This document shows, in pieces, positions 1 through 5,484 of a DNA stretch of 5,484 nucleotides. Each line of letters begins with the position of its first letter. Within the stretch, counting starts at the first letter, position 1. A program made the position numbers and the translations under genes. Origin of the DNA: Acidobacteriota bacterium (GTDB lineage Bacteria; Acidobacteriota; Blastocatellia; RBC074). Under the pieces are notes generated by a model. That model saw only the letters and a list, made by a program, of their open reading frames with translations. It made no database searches and was not told the origin of the DNA. The stretch spans positions 1 to 5,484 of the forward strand of contig JABFSD010000867.1 of assembly GCA_013140935.1 (NCBI GenBank), written 5' to 3'.

Positions 1-239
1 GAGCTACCGAACCGCAAGGATGGTATTTTCCTGATTTCGGTGTAGCTTTGCCGAGCGCCACGATTGTTTTGCGAAGAGACTTAGGGAGGCTGCGTGAATT
101 GATTCCGCCTGAGGAAGAAGCCGCTGCTAGAAAACAGTGGGTAGAGGCCGGGGATAAGGGCTTTGTTATGGCAGCGGAGTTCTATTGGCATTGGGACGTG
201 ATAAACGAAAAATTCGGCTATCGCATTTTCCCCTGTTAG
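1..239 (+). CDS. C-terminal end of a truncated gene, possibly heparinase II/III-like
   Basis: The frame beginning at base 3 is open from the window edge to the TAG at 237-239, so this is the last 78 codons of a longer gene. The TTG at 48 lies inside the open frame and has no ribosome binding site, so I do not take it as a start. The visible tail contains a GWYFPDFGVALP segment, then a charged stretch (RRDLGRLRELIPPEEE), and ends in an aromatic-rich sequence (FYWHWDVINEKFGYRIFPC). The GWY-x-P-x-FG-x-x-x-P pattern resembles the 'GWYSPRYG...P' segment in the C-terminal beta-sandwich of heparinase II/III-type polysaccharide lyases, which often sit in exopolysaccharide clusters. That match is from memory over about 12 residues and the final 40 residues are not diagnostic, so the family call is tentative. 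The reading frame itself is well supported: it ends 2 nt before the next gene, as in an operon. Confidence 0.6.
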   Translation, partial: ATEPQGWYFPDFGVALPSATIVLRRDLGRLRELIPPEEEAAARKQWVEAGDKGFVMAAEFYWHWDVINEKFGYRIFPC

Positions 240-241
240 CT

Positions 242-1516
242 ATGCGCATTACATTTTTTTGCCAATATTATCCGCCTGAAATGGGAGCGCCGGCGGCGCG
301 CACGGCGGAGCATGCGCAACATTGGGCGGCAGTGGGACATGCAGTTACGGTGATTACGGGAATGCCGAATCATCCGACAGGAATTATTCATCCTGATTAT
401 CGTGGAGCCTGGTTACGGCGGGAAAAAATCGCAGGCGTCGAGTTATTGCGTTCGTGGGTTTATGTCACGCCGAATAAAGGTTTTCTGAAACGGATTCTGA
501 ATTTTCTCTCTTTTTTAGTTACTTCGCTGCTGGCAGGCGTGTTGCTGACGCGACGACCGGACGTGGTGGTAGGGACTTCGCCGCAATTTTTTTGTGCACT
601 GGCGGCTTACTTATTAAGCGTGGTGAAACGCGTGCCGTTTGTTTTTGAGGTACGCGACATCTGGCCGCAATCGGCGATTGAGTTGGGCGTGTTGCGTAAT
701 CGCGTGGTGATTGCCGTACTCGAGACGATGGAATCGTTTCTTTATCGCCGTGCGGCGTTGATTGTGCCGGTGGCGGAAGCTACGCGAGATTATTTGCTGG
801 CGAAAGGGATTTCGGCGGAAAAGATCGTGGTGATTCCGAATGGGATTGATGCGGGTTATTTGGCTGCGCCGAGTTTGTCGGCGGAAGGGTTGCGGGTTGA
901 GTTAGGATTGCAGGGGCAATTTATCGTTTCTTATATCGGCACGCACGGAATGTCGCACGCGTTGGAACAAGTGCTTGAGGCGGCGGGACGGTTGCCGGAC
1001 GTATTTTTTTTGTTGGTAGGAGAAGGCGCAGAAAAGGCGAAGTTGAAGGCGCAGGCGCAAGCGATGAAGCTGACGAATCTAAGGCTTATTGACCAGCAAC
1101 CGCGCGACCGCTTGTTTGCGTTTTATCGTGCGAGCGATGTCGGCATCGTGCCGCTGAAAAAATTGCCGTTGTTTCAAAAAGTGTTGCCTTCCAAGTTATT
1201 CGAGTTGATGGGGAACGGCGTGCCGTTGATTTGCAGCGTGGCGGGCGAAGCGGCTGAGTTAGTCGAACGCGCGGGCGGCGGGTTGTGCATCGAGCCGGAA
1301 AATGTCGAAGCCTTGATCTCTGCGATTGAGCGATTGTGCGACGATGCTGCGTTACGGCGGCAACTGAGCGCGCGCGGGCGTGATTTTGTGTTGGCGCATT
1401 ATTTGCGCGAAACGCTGGCGGCGCGTTACGTCGCGGCTTTGCAGGAACGATTCGGTTCGGGGATGACGGCGCATAGTCTCTCATTGCCTGAAGCCGAAGC
1501 GGTCGAAAGAAGTTAG
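242..1516 (+). CDS. Family 4 glycosyltransferase, WcaI/WbuB type
   Basis: A 424-residue cytoplasmic or membrane-associated GT-B glycosyltransferase that probably moves a sugar from a nucleotide donor to a lipid-linked or growing polysaccharide acceptor. The N-terminal domain opens with MRITFFCQYYPPEMGAP (the family's Q-[FY]-[FY]-P-P-E motif, residues 8-13). It has a hydrophobic stretch at about 86-102, likely for membrane contact, and the VRDIWPQS segment at 137-144. The C-terminal donor domain shows VIPNGID (197-203), GTHG (233-236), SDVGIVP (298-304), PSKLFE (316-321) and GEAAELVE (335-342). The Glu of LFE is the second Glu of the GT4 E-x7-E motif; the first position is Lys, which I believe is tolerated in this subfamily. 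The frame stays open upstream to a TTG at 185, but ATG 242 starts exactly at the conserved N-terminus and follows the previous stop by 2 nt. No Shine-Dalgarno is visible there, so translational coupling is likely. Donor and acceptor sugars cannot be read from the sequence; WbuB relatives transfer N-acetyl-fucosamine. Confidence 0.9.
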   Translation: MRITFFCQYYPPEMGAPAARTAEHAQHWAAVGHAVTVITGMPNHPTGIIHPDYRGAWLRREKIAGVELLRSWVYVTPNKGFLKRILNFLSFLVTSLLAGVLLTRRPDVVVGTSPQFFCALAAYLLSVVKRVPFVFEVRDIWPQSAIELGVLRNRVVIAVLETMESFLYRRAALIVPVAEATRDYLLAKGISAEKIVVIPNGIDAGYLAAPSLSAEGLRVELGLQGQFIVSYIGTHGMSHALEQVLEAAGRLPDVFFLLVGEGAEKAKLKAQAQAMKLTNLRLIDQQPRDRLFAFYRASDVGIVPLKKLPLFQKVLPSKLFELMGNGVPLICSVAGEAAELVERAGGGLCIEPENVEALISAIERLCDDAALRRQLSARGRDFVLAHYLRETLAARYVAALQERFGSGMTAHSLSLPEAEAVERS

Positions 1517-1524
1517 TTAAAGTT

Positions 1525-3075
1525 ATGCGGTCTTACGTCATTTTATTTAGTCTGTCGTTTTTGCTGACGTTGATCTTGACGCCTTTTGTGCGGCGGCGCG
1601 CGATTGCGTGGGGCGCAATGGCGATTCCTGATAAAGAGCGCCGCATTCATCTTTTGCCTACGCCGCAATTTGGCGGGGTGGCGATTTATTTGGCGTTTTT
1701 ATTGACGTTGGCTTGCGTTCCTTTTTTTGGGAATTTGGTAAGCCGGAATTTCAAGCAGGACTTGCCGATGTTGCTTTTTGGCTTGTTGTTACCGGCTACG
1801 TTAGTTTTTGCGTTGGGAGTATATGACGACTTTAAGAACGCGAGTGCGACGCTGAAATTCAGTGTGCAGTTATTGGCGGCAAGTTTGGTTTATGCGAGTG
1901 GCTATCGAGTTAATGTAATTTCTACGCCGGGCGGTTTTTGGCAATTGCCTACGTTATTGAATTTCCCCGCGACGGCGTTGTGGATTGTGGGGATTACGAA
2001 TGCTTTTAATTTAATTGATGGCATTGATGGGTTGACGGCGGGCGCTTCGGTGTTTGCGTTGACTTCGATATTGGTATTTTCGGTGGTGCAGGGGCAGCCG
2101 GAAATCAGCTTGTTGGCGGTGATTTTAATTGGAGCGGTGATCGGATTTTTGCGGTACAACTTTAATCCGGCGACGATTTTTTTGGGCGATTGCGGGGCTT
2201 TGTTGTTAGGGTTTATGGCGGCGGTGTTATCGCTGGCGGGTTCGCAGAAGGGAACTACGCTGGTGGCGATTGCGATTCCGCTGGTATCGTTCGGCTTGCC
2301 GCTGATGGAAGTCGGCTTGTCTATGACGCGGCGTTTTTTGAGTGGCAAGCCGGTGTTTGCCGGAGATCGCGGGCACATTCATCACGTGTTGCTGGAACGT
2401 GGGCTGACCCAGCGACAGGCGGTGATTGTGCTTTATGCAGTGTGTGCGTTGTTCGCATTATTCGGACTTATGTTACTCAACCCGAAACGTGAGTTAGGCG
2501 CGTTGGTATTTTTCGTGCTGGGCATTGGCGTAATTTACGGCGTGCAACATTTGCGGTACGCCGAATTTTCTGAGTTAGGCAGCCAGATTAAACAGGGCAT
2601 GAGCAAAACGCGGCGCGCGTTGGCGGCCAACGTGAGTGTCAGACGTAGCTCAACGAAACTCGCTACGATAGAAACGCCGGAAGAATTTTTTGCCGCATTG
2701 GAAGCTATGCTAACCACCAACGAATTTGATTTAGTTACGTTAGAGGTAAGAGAGGGCGTTTTATTAAAGAATGCGCCTTTGCCTTTGCCATTTGGAGTGC
2801 CGGGCAGCGCGCAACGCATCGTTTGGGCGTGGCGCAATCCTGAAATAGCGGCAGATGAATTTACCACCGCTATGTTTGCGCAACACTGGCAACTGCGGGT
2901 TCCGCTCAATGACGAAACGGGGCGAGCGTTGGGAGCGATTACGTTTTATCGGCAGTTGCGGGCGGAGGCTTTCACCGCCGACATCGCGCATTTGTGCGGC
3001 CCGTTTCAGCGTGAGTTGAGCGGAGCTTTGGCGCGCTTGGCCGAAACGGATCAGCCCATAGCGATGCGTGCTTAA
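1525..3075 (+). CDS. WecA/MraY-type undecaprenyl-phosphate sugar-1-phosphate transferase with C-terminal extension
   Basis: A 516-residue polytopic inner-membrane enzyme that should transfer a HexNAc-1-phosphate (typically GlcNAc-1-P) from a UDP-sugar to undecaprenyl phosphate, starting synthesis of a lipid-linked polysaccharide. About ten hydrophobic segments fill residues 1-345. Family motifs are intact: PDKERRIHLLPTPQFGG (35-51), YDD (100-102, Mg-binding aspartates), NAFNLIDGIDGL (159-170, Asp165 and Asp168), NPATIFLGDCG (214-224) and the cytoplasmic HIHH (284-287). WecA and MraY proteins usually end near residue 350-370. This one continues for about 170 soluble residues (about 345-516), described separately. 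The gene begins 8 nt after the glycosyltransferase stop and has only a weak upstream purine stretch (GAAAGAAG, 1505-1512), so it is probably co-transcribed and coupled. The order GT4 then WecA-type enzyme supports an O-antigen-like or exopolysaccharide assembly unit. Family is certain; the exact sugar is not. Confidence 0.92.
   Translation: MRSYVILFSLSFLLTLILTPFVRRRAIAWGAMAIPDKERRIHLLPTPQFGGVAIYLAFLLTLACVPFFGNLVSRNFKQDLPMLLFGLLLPATLVFALGVYDDFKNASATLKFSVQLLAASLVYASGYRVNVISTPGGFWQLPTLLNFPATALWIVGITNAFNLIDGIDGLTAGASVFALTSILVFSVVQGQPEISLLAVILIGAVIGFLRYNFNPATIFLGDCGALLLGFMAAVLSLAGSQKGTTLVAIAIPLVSFGLPLMEVGLSMTRRFLSGKPVFAGDRGHIHHVLLERGLTQRQAVIVLYAVCALFALFGLMLLNPKRELGALVFFVLGIGVIYGVQHLRYAEFSELGSQIKQGMSKTRRALAANVSVRRSSTKLATIETPEEFFAALEAMLTTNEFDLVTLEVREGVLLKNAPLPLPFGVPGSAQRIVWAWRNPEIAADEFTTAMFAQHWQLRVPLNDETGRALGAITFYRQLRAEAFTADIAHLCGPFQRELSGALARLAETDQPIAMRA
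2557..3072 (+). other. Soluble C-terminal domain of the WecA-type enzyme
   Basis: Codons for residues about 345-516 follow the last membrane helix. They start with a basic linker (KQGMSKTRRALAANVSVRRSS), then read as an alternating helix/strand pattern: a helix with PEEFFAALEAML, a strand FDLVTLEV, a strand RIVWAW, a strand pair WQLRVPLNDETGRALGAITFYR, and a final amphipathic helix ending in GALARLAE. The 'W-x-L-x-V-P-L...G-x-L-G-A-I' ending resembles the last strands of GAF/PAS-like sensor folds, but no ligand-binding residues can be named. It probably lies in the cytoplasm, because the HIHH loop and the positive linker are cytoplasmic in the family. I believe similar tails occur on some long WecA homologues in Acidobacteria and related phyla, so it may be a subfamily trait. 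Function unknown; a regulatory or partner-binding role is inference. Confidence 0.55.
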
Positions 3076-3085
3076 GGCGTTTTTG

Positions 3086-3125
3086 TTTCGCAGGTGCGAA
3101 AGCAGGCGAGTGCTTTGTTCCTGCT
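3086..3125 (+). other. Cluster of overlapping potential hairpins after the WecA-type gene
   Basis: Three perfect 6-bp stems share bases: TTTCGC/GCGAAA (3086-3091 with 3096-3101, loop AGGT), AAAGCA/TGCTTT (3099-3104 with 3111-3116, loop GGCGAG) and AGCAGG/CCTGCT (3101-3106 with 3120-3125, 13-nt loop). The second excludes both of the others, and the first and third share one base. They begin 10 nt after the TAA of the WecA-type gene, where a terminator or attenuator would sit. None is followed by a convincing U-run (only TTTGTT overlaps the second arm), so a strong intrinsic terminator is not supported. Confidence 0.4.
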
Positions 3126-3127
3126 AA

Positions 3128-3155
3128 AGAATGCAGAATTGAGAATGAAGAATGG
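3128..3155 (+). repeat. Four tandem 7-mers (AGAATNN)
   Basis: Exactly four contiguous heptamers: AGAATGC, AGAATTG, AGAATGA, AGAATGG. The first five bases are invariant and only positions 6-7 vary. The array is intergenic, between the WecA-type gene and the beta-helix gene. On the reverse strand it reads as CATTCT-type repeats, a kind of low-complexity element I recall between genes in some Acidobacteria and Planctomycetes genomes, and comparable in unit size to the heptamer STRR repeats of cyanobacteria. Function unknown. Confidence 0.65.
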
Positions 3156-3157
3156 CG

Positions 3158-3190
3158 GTAACTCAATGCTTGTGGTGACGCTTGAGTTAC
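3158..3190 (+). promoter_or_regulatory. 9-bp perfect inverted repeat upstream of the beta-helix gene
   Basis: GTAACTCAA (3158-3166) and TTGAGTTAC (3182-3190) are perfect reverse complements separated by 15 nt. With T3167 bulged out, GC 3168-3169 can also pair with GC 3180-3181, giving an 11-bp stem with a 10-nt loop. It ends 14 nt before the Shine-Dalgarno of the beta-helix gene and has no following T-run. That fits an operator or an mRNA 5'-leader hairpin better than a terminator. It may also act with the hairpins at 3086-3125 to lower or uncouple expression of the downstream gene. Confidence 0.5.
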
Positions 3191-3204
3191 GCACAATTTA
3201 TCGA

Positions 3205-3209
3205 AAGGA
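3205..3209 (+). promoter_or_regulatory. Ribosome binding site (AAGGA) deciding the start at 3219
   Basis: AAAGGA (3204-3209) lies 9 nt before ATG 3219. A TTG at 3213, two codons upstream in the same frame, would be only 3 nt from this site, so ATG 3219 is preferred. It is the only strong Shine-Dalgarno among the complete genes here. The others appear to depend on coupling to the preceding stop codon, which suggests this gene is translated independently. Confidence 0.8.
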
Positions 3210-3218
3210 CTTTTGCAA

Positions 3219-5147
3219 ATGCACATACGAGTCTTTCTGTTATTGGTGATGTTGTCGCTGACGGCGTTGGGGCAGAACGGCAATGGTGTCGCGGCGGGCG
3301 AATTTATGGTCGAACCGGCGACGCTGCACAATCTGGGCTTTGAATGGAAGATCATCGGTGACGACAACCGCAACGCGGCGGTGGCGGTGCAATATCGCAA
3401 AGTCGGTGAAGCGCAATGGCGCGAAGCCTTGCCGCTCTTGCGCATCGGCGAGGAAAAAGTAGGCCGCGCTCGCAACTTTCTTGAATACTGGACGCCGCGC
3501 ATGTTCGCGGGCAGCATTCTGGATGTGGAAGAAAATACTTCTTACGAATGTCGCTTCACGATGACGGATGCGGATGGCGTGAGTGGAAAAGCGACGCAAC
3601 AAGTCACGGTGAAAACGCGCGGTGTGCCGCAGGAATACAAAGGCGGTCGCACGCTGCACGTTTATCCGCCTGATTACGAAGGCCCGAAACAGGAGCCTTC
3701 GTTTAAGGGGTTGAAAGAAGCCTATTACGGGCCGGGCACGGGCGATTGGCACGTAGTTTATGAACGGCCTGTGCAACCGGGCGATGTGATTTTGGTGCAT
3801 GCGGGTTTGTATAAAGCGGATCGTTTCGATTACGTGACGACTTACGGCATTCCGTTTGAGGGGACTTATATTTTTACGCGCAAGGGTACGGCGGAAAAGC
3901 CCATCGTGATTAAAGCGGCAGGCGACGGCGAAGCGATTTTTGACGGCGCGGCCAATGCGCGGCTCTTCGATGTGATGGCGGCGGATTATCACTATTTCGA
4001 GGGACTGACGTTTCGCAATACGGACACGGCGATCATCGCGGGCATCAAGGATTATCTGGGTTCGAGCGGCTTGGTCGTGCGCAACTGTCGCTTTGAGGAC
4101 GTAGGCATCGCCGTCACGACTGAATACGCCGGATCGAAAAATTTCTATCTCGCCGACAACGTGATGCTCGGACGCGATGATCGCAACCGGTTGATTAGCT
4201 GGACGCATTTCGGCAAATACAAACCGACGTCGATTAAGTCCTGGATTGGCATTAAGGTTTACGGGCAAGGCCACGTGATTTGTCATAACTACGTAGCCTA
4301 TTTTCACGACGCCATTTGCGTCAGCACTTACGGCACACCGCCCACAGACCCGACACAGCAGGCCGCCGCGATAGATATTTATAACAACGATATTTTCGTA
4401 ATGACCGACGACATCATCGAGTCAGACGGCGGCGTGCATAACATTCGCGTGATGCGCAATCGCGGCTTCAACGCGGCGGAACACGGCCTGAGTGCGCAAC
4501 CTGCTTTCGGCGGGCCGGTCTATTTTTACCGCAACGTTATTTACAGCATTCCGATGGGCGGGGCGTTGAAAACCGGGAACGGTTCTCCGGCAGGCGTGCT
4601 GATTTATCACAACACGTTTATTGCCGAGAACAGCAACGCGCGCGGTTACTCGAACTGGCATTATCGCAACAATTTGTTTTTGGGAGTGAATCATCCTGAC
4701 CGACCGGTGTTGGGTAATCAGAGTTTTACGGCTTACACGACGCTCGATTACAACGGCTATCGGCCTAACGCGAATGACAAGCCGCAATTCGTCTGGGCTG
4801 CGCCAGCGGCAGGCCCCGCTGGTACGAAGCTGCGCGATTATGAACTGGCGAATAAGGACTATCAGAATTTCAAGACGCTGGCCGAGTTCCAACGCGCGAC
4901 GGGGCACGAAGCGCACGGCGTGCTGGTTGATTACGACGTATTCAAAAACGTGCGTCCGCCTGACCCGACACAGCCGCACAAGATTTATGAACTCGGCGAT
5001 ATGGATTTCAGCCTGAAGCCGAACAGCGTTGCCGTTGACGCGGGCTGTCGCTTGCCGAATGTGAATGATGATTTCGCAGGCAAGGCTGCGGATTTAGGCG
5101 CACTCGAAGCGGGGAAGCCACAGCCGGTTTATGGGCCAAGACGCTAG
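3219..5147 (+). CDS. Secreted right-handed parallel beta-helix protein with FN3-like domain
   Basis: A 642-residue exported protein, likely a polysaccharide lyase, epimerase or polysaccharide-binding protein. Residues 1-18 form a Sec signal peptide (MHIR, then VFLLLVMLSLTALG) with a plausible cleavage after Ala-Leu-Gly18; there is no lipobox. Residues about 28-135 resemble a fibronectin-III-like sandwich (LGFEWKI, VQYRKVGEAQWREA, NTSYECRFTMTDADG). From about 185 the pectate-lyase-like helix begins with QPGDVILVHAGLYKADRF and TAEKPIVIKAAGDGEAIFDG. It continues with repeated coils such as YFEGLTFRNTD (259-269), LVVRNCRFEDVGIAV (285-299), IDIYNNDIFV (385-394), IRVMRNRGF (409-417), VYFYRNVIY (434-442) and VLIYHNTFIAE (460-470). 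The C-terminus has the common SVAVDAG...LPNVND-FAGKAADLGALE cap (603-630). Conserved acidic residues at TDDIIESDGG (396-405) are candidate functional residues; no catalytic Lys/Arg can be assigned. The gene follows the polysaccharide-assembly genes after 143 nt and has its own good ribosome site. Confidence 0.88.
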   Translation: MHIRVFLLLVMLSLTALGQNGNGVAAGEFMVEPATLHNLGFEWKIIGDDNRNAAVAVQYRKVGEAQWREALPLLRIGEEKVGRARNFLEYWTPRMFAGSILDVEENTSYECRFTMTDADGVSGKATQQVTVKTRGVPQEYKGGRTLHVYPPDYEGPKQEPSFKGLKEAYYGPGTGDWHVVYERPVQPGDVILVHAGLYKADRFDYVTTYGIPFEGTYIFTRKGTAEKPIVIKAAGDGEAIFDGAANARLFDVMAADYHYFEGLTFRNTDTAIIAGIKDYLGSSGLVVRNCRFEDVGIAVTTEYAGSKNFYLADNVMLGRDDRNRLISWTHFGKYKPTSIKSWIGIKVYGQGHVICHNYVAYFHDAICVSTYGTPPTDPTQQAAAIDIYNNDIFVMTDDIIESDGGVHNIRVMRNRGFNAAEHGLSAQPAFGGPVYFYRNVIYSIPMGGALKTGNGSPAGVLIYHNTFIAENSNARGYSNWHYRNNLFLGVNHPDRPVLGNQSFTAYTTLDYNGYRPNANDKPQFVWAAPAAGPAGTKLRDYELANKDYQNFKTLAEFQRATGHEAHGVLVDYDVFKNVRPPDPTQPHKIYELGDMDFSLKPNSVAVDAGCRLPNVNDDFAGKAADLGALEAGKPQPVYGPRR

Positions 5148-5152
5148 GCAAG

Positions 5153-5383
5153 ATGGACAAACTTCCCCCACAATTGCACGCGCAGTCGCGGGTAATCGCC
5201 AAAGGGCAGCGCATCCGGGATGTAAAACGTTTGGTCGCCACGTATGGTGGGCGGGCTTCAAAGTGGGTCAAGAAAAGCAGCCCGCGTGTTGAACTCGACG
5301 GCGAGCAATTTGAATATCATTGGTATGAATACACCGGCATCGGACTGGTGGAAGTAAAACTCGTAGCGGTCAATGACCTATGA
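5153..5383 (+). CDS. Small protein of unknown function, toxin-domain-like
   Basis: A 76-residue basic protein with no signal peptide or membrane segment. It starts 5 nt after the beta-helix stop and ends by ATGA overlap with the next gene. It contains RIRDVKRLVATYGGRASKWVKKSS (about 20-43), then EFEYHWYEYTG-type residues (about 52-62) and GLVEVKLV (64-71). The order 'G-x-x-I-x-D-V-x-x-L-x-x-x-YGG-x-A-x-x-W-x-K', then 'HWYE', then 'E-x-K' reminds me of short C-terminal domains at the tips of YD-repeat/RHS and other polymorphic toxins, here free-standing. That is recollection, not a search result. It has only a poor ribosome site (AGGCAAG before ATG), so translation may depend on the upstream gene. 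The frame is open for about 80 nt further upstream but without an ATG, GTG or TTG, so ATG 5153 is the only start. His, Trp, Tyr and Glu of HWYE would be candidate active residues if it is an enzyme. Confidence 0.7.
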   Translation: MDKLPPQLHAQSRVIAKGQRIRDVKRLVATYGGRASKWVKKSSPRVELDGEQFEYHWYEYTGIGLVEVKLVAVNDL

Positions 5384-5484
5384 AAGTAACTTTGCCACGC
5401 AAAAACCTTCGTTATCCTGATCTAACGCCGAAGAAGTCTTACGCCGTGATTGGCATCGAAGCCGACGATTTGAGACTGCTGAAT
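5380..5484 (+). CDS. Start of a small partner gene, cut by the window edge
   Basis: ATG 5380 overlaps the TGA of the previous gene (ATGA, 5380-5383) and opens a frame with no stop to the window end, giving the first 35 residues: MKVTLPRKNL, then RYPDLTPKKS, then YAVIGIEADDLRLLN. The 'Y-x-VIGIEADD-x-RLLN' segment resembles the N-terminus of a family of small cytosolic hypothetical proteins that continue with 'D-x-G-x-P-x-LY'. I recall these from Planctomycetes and related genomes but know of no assigned function. The 4-nt overlap indicates strict translational coupling to the 76-residue protein, as is usual for toxin/immunity or other stoichiometric pairs. The immunity role is inference only. 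The true length is unknown because the gene continues beyond 5484. Confidence 0.7.
   Translation, partial: MKVTLPRKNLRYPDLTPKKSYAVIGIEADDLRLLN

Noticed and set aside
48..239. A separate 63-residue gene starting at TTG 48
   Set aside because: The same frame is open upstream to the window edge and there is no ribosome site before the TTG, so this is the end of a longer gene.
185..241. A 19-residue N-terminal extension of the glycosyltransferase from TTG 185
   Set aside because: It overlaps the end of the preceding gene in another frame, and the conserved family N-terminus begins exactly at ATG 242.
2972..3517. Antisense open frame spanning the intergenic region
   Set aside because: Its product is Ser/Arg/Pro-rich with no family motif. 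The part over the heptamer repeat gives the SSFSILH-type peptide expected from translating that repeat.
3240..4307. Long antisense open frame of 355 codons
   Set aside because: It lies opposite the beta-helix gene; its Arg/His/Val-rich low-meaning translation is the usual shadow of a GC-rich codon pattern and shows no family motif.
4803..4822. CCAGCGG/CCGCTGG hairpin with 6-nt loop
   Set aside because: It lies inside the beta-helix coding region, encodes an Ala/Pro/Gly linker (AAPAAGPAG) and has no T-run, so it is most simply a by-product of those codons.
1..5484. CRISPR array, tRNA, rRNA, insertion sequence or attachment site
   Set aside because: I saw no direct repeats with regular spacers, no tRNA-like cloverleaf with GTTCGA-type arm, and no transposase motifs or terminal inverted repeats with target duplications.

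Overview
The window looks like part of a surface or exopolysaccharide locus from a Gram-negative-type bacterium, followed by the start of an unrelated small two-gene module. All genes lie on the + strand and are tightly packed. Base composition is moderate, with many TTG, GCG and TTT codons. The long WecA-type enzyme, the secreted beta-helix protein and the AGAAT heptamer repeat between genes remind me of Acidobacteriota (Blastocatellia-like) or Planctomycetes/Verrucomicrobia-type genomes. No rRNA or marker gene is present, so this placement is a weak inference.

Layout: (i) 1-239 is the C-terminal end of a gene cut by the window edge, possibly a heparinase II/III-like protein. (ii) 242-1516 is a family 4 glycosyltransferase of the WcaI/WbuB type, 2 nt after the previous stop. 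(iii) 1525-3075 is a WecA/MraY-type polyprenyl-phosphate sugar-1-phosphate transferase with an unusual C-terminal soluble extension of about 170 residues. (iv) 3076-3218 is an intergenic region with three overlapping potential hairpins, four tandem 7-mers and a 9-bp inverted repeat. (v) 3219-5147 is a secreted protein with a signal peptide, a fibronectin-III-like domain and a right-handed parallel beta-helix, with a strong ribosome binding site. (vi) 5153-5383 encodes a 76-residue protein of unknown function. It overlaps by ATGA the start of a second small gene (5380 to the window end) that runs off the edge.

Working together: the WecA-type enzyme would load a sugar phosphate onto undecaprenyl phosphate in the inner membrane, and the GT4 enzyme would add a later sugar on the cytoplasmic face. 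The beta-helix protein, and perhaps the truncated first gene product, would act on the finished polysaccharide outside the cytoplasm as a lyase, epimerase or binding protein. The last two genes do not fit that pathway. Their size, overlap and sequence character suggest a detached polymorphic-toxin-like C-terminal domain with a partner protein, which is a hypothesis only.
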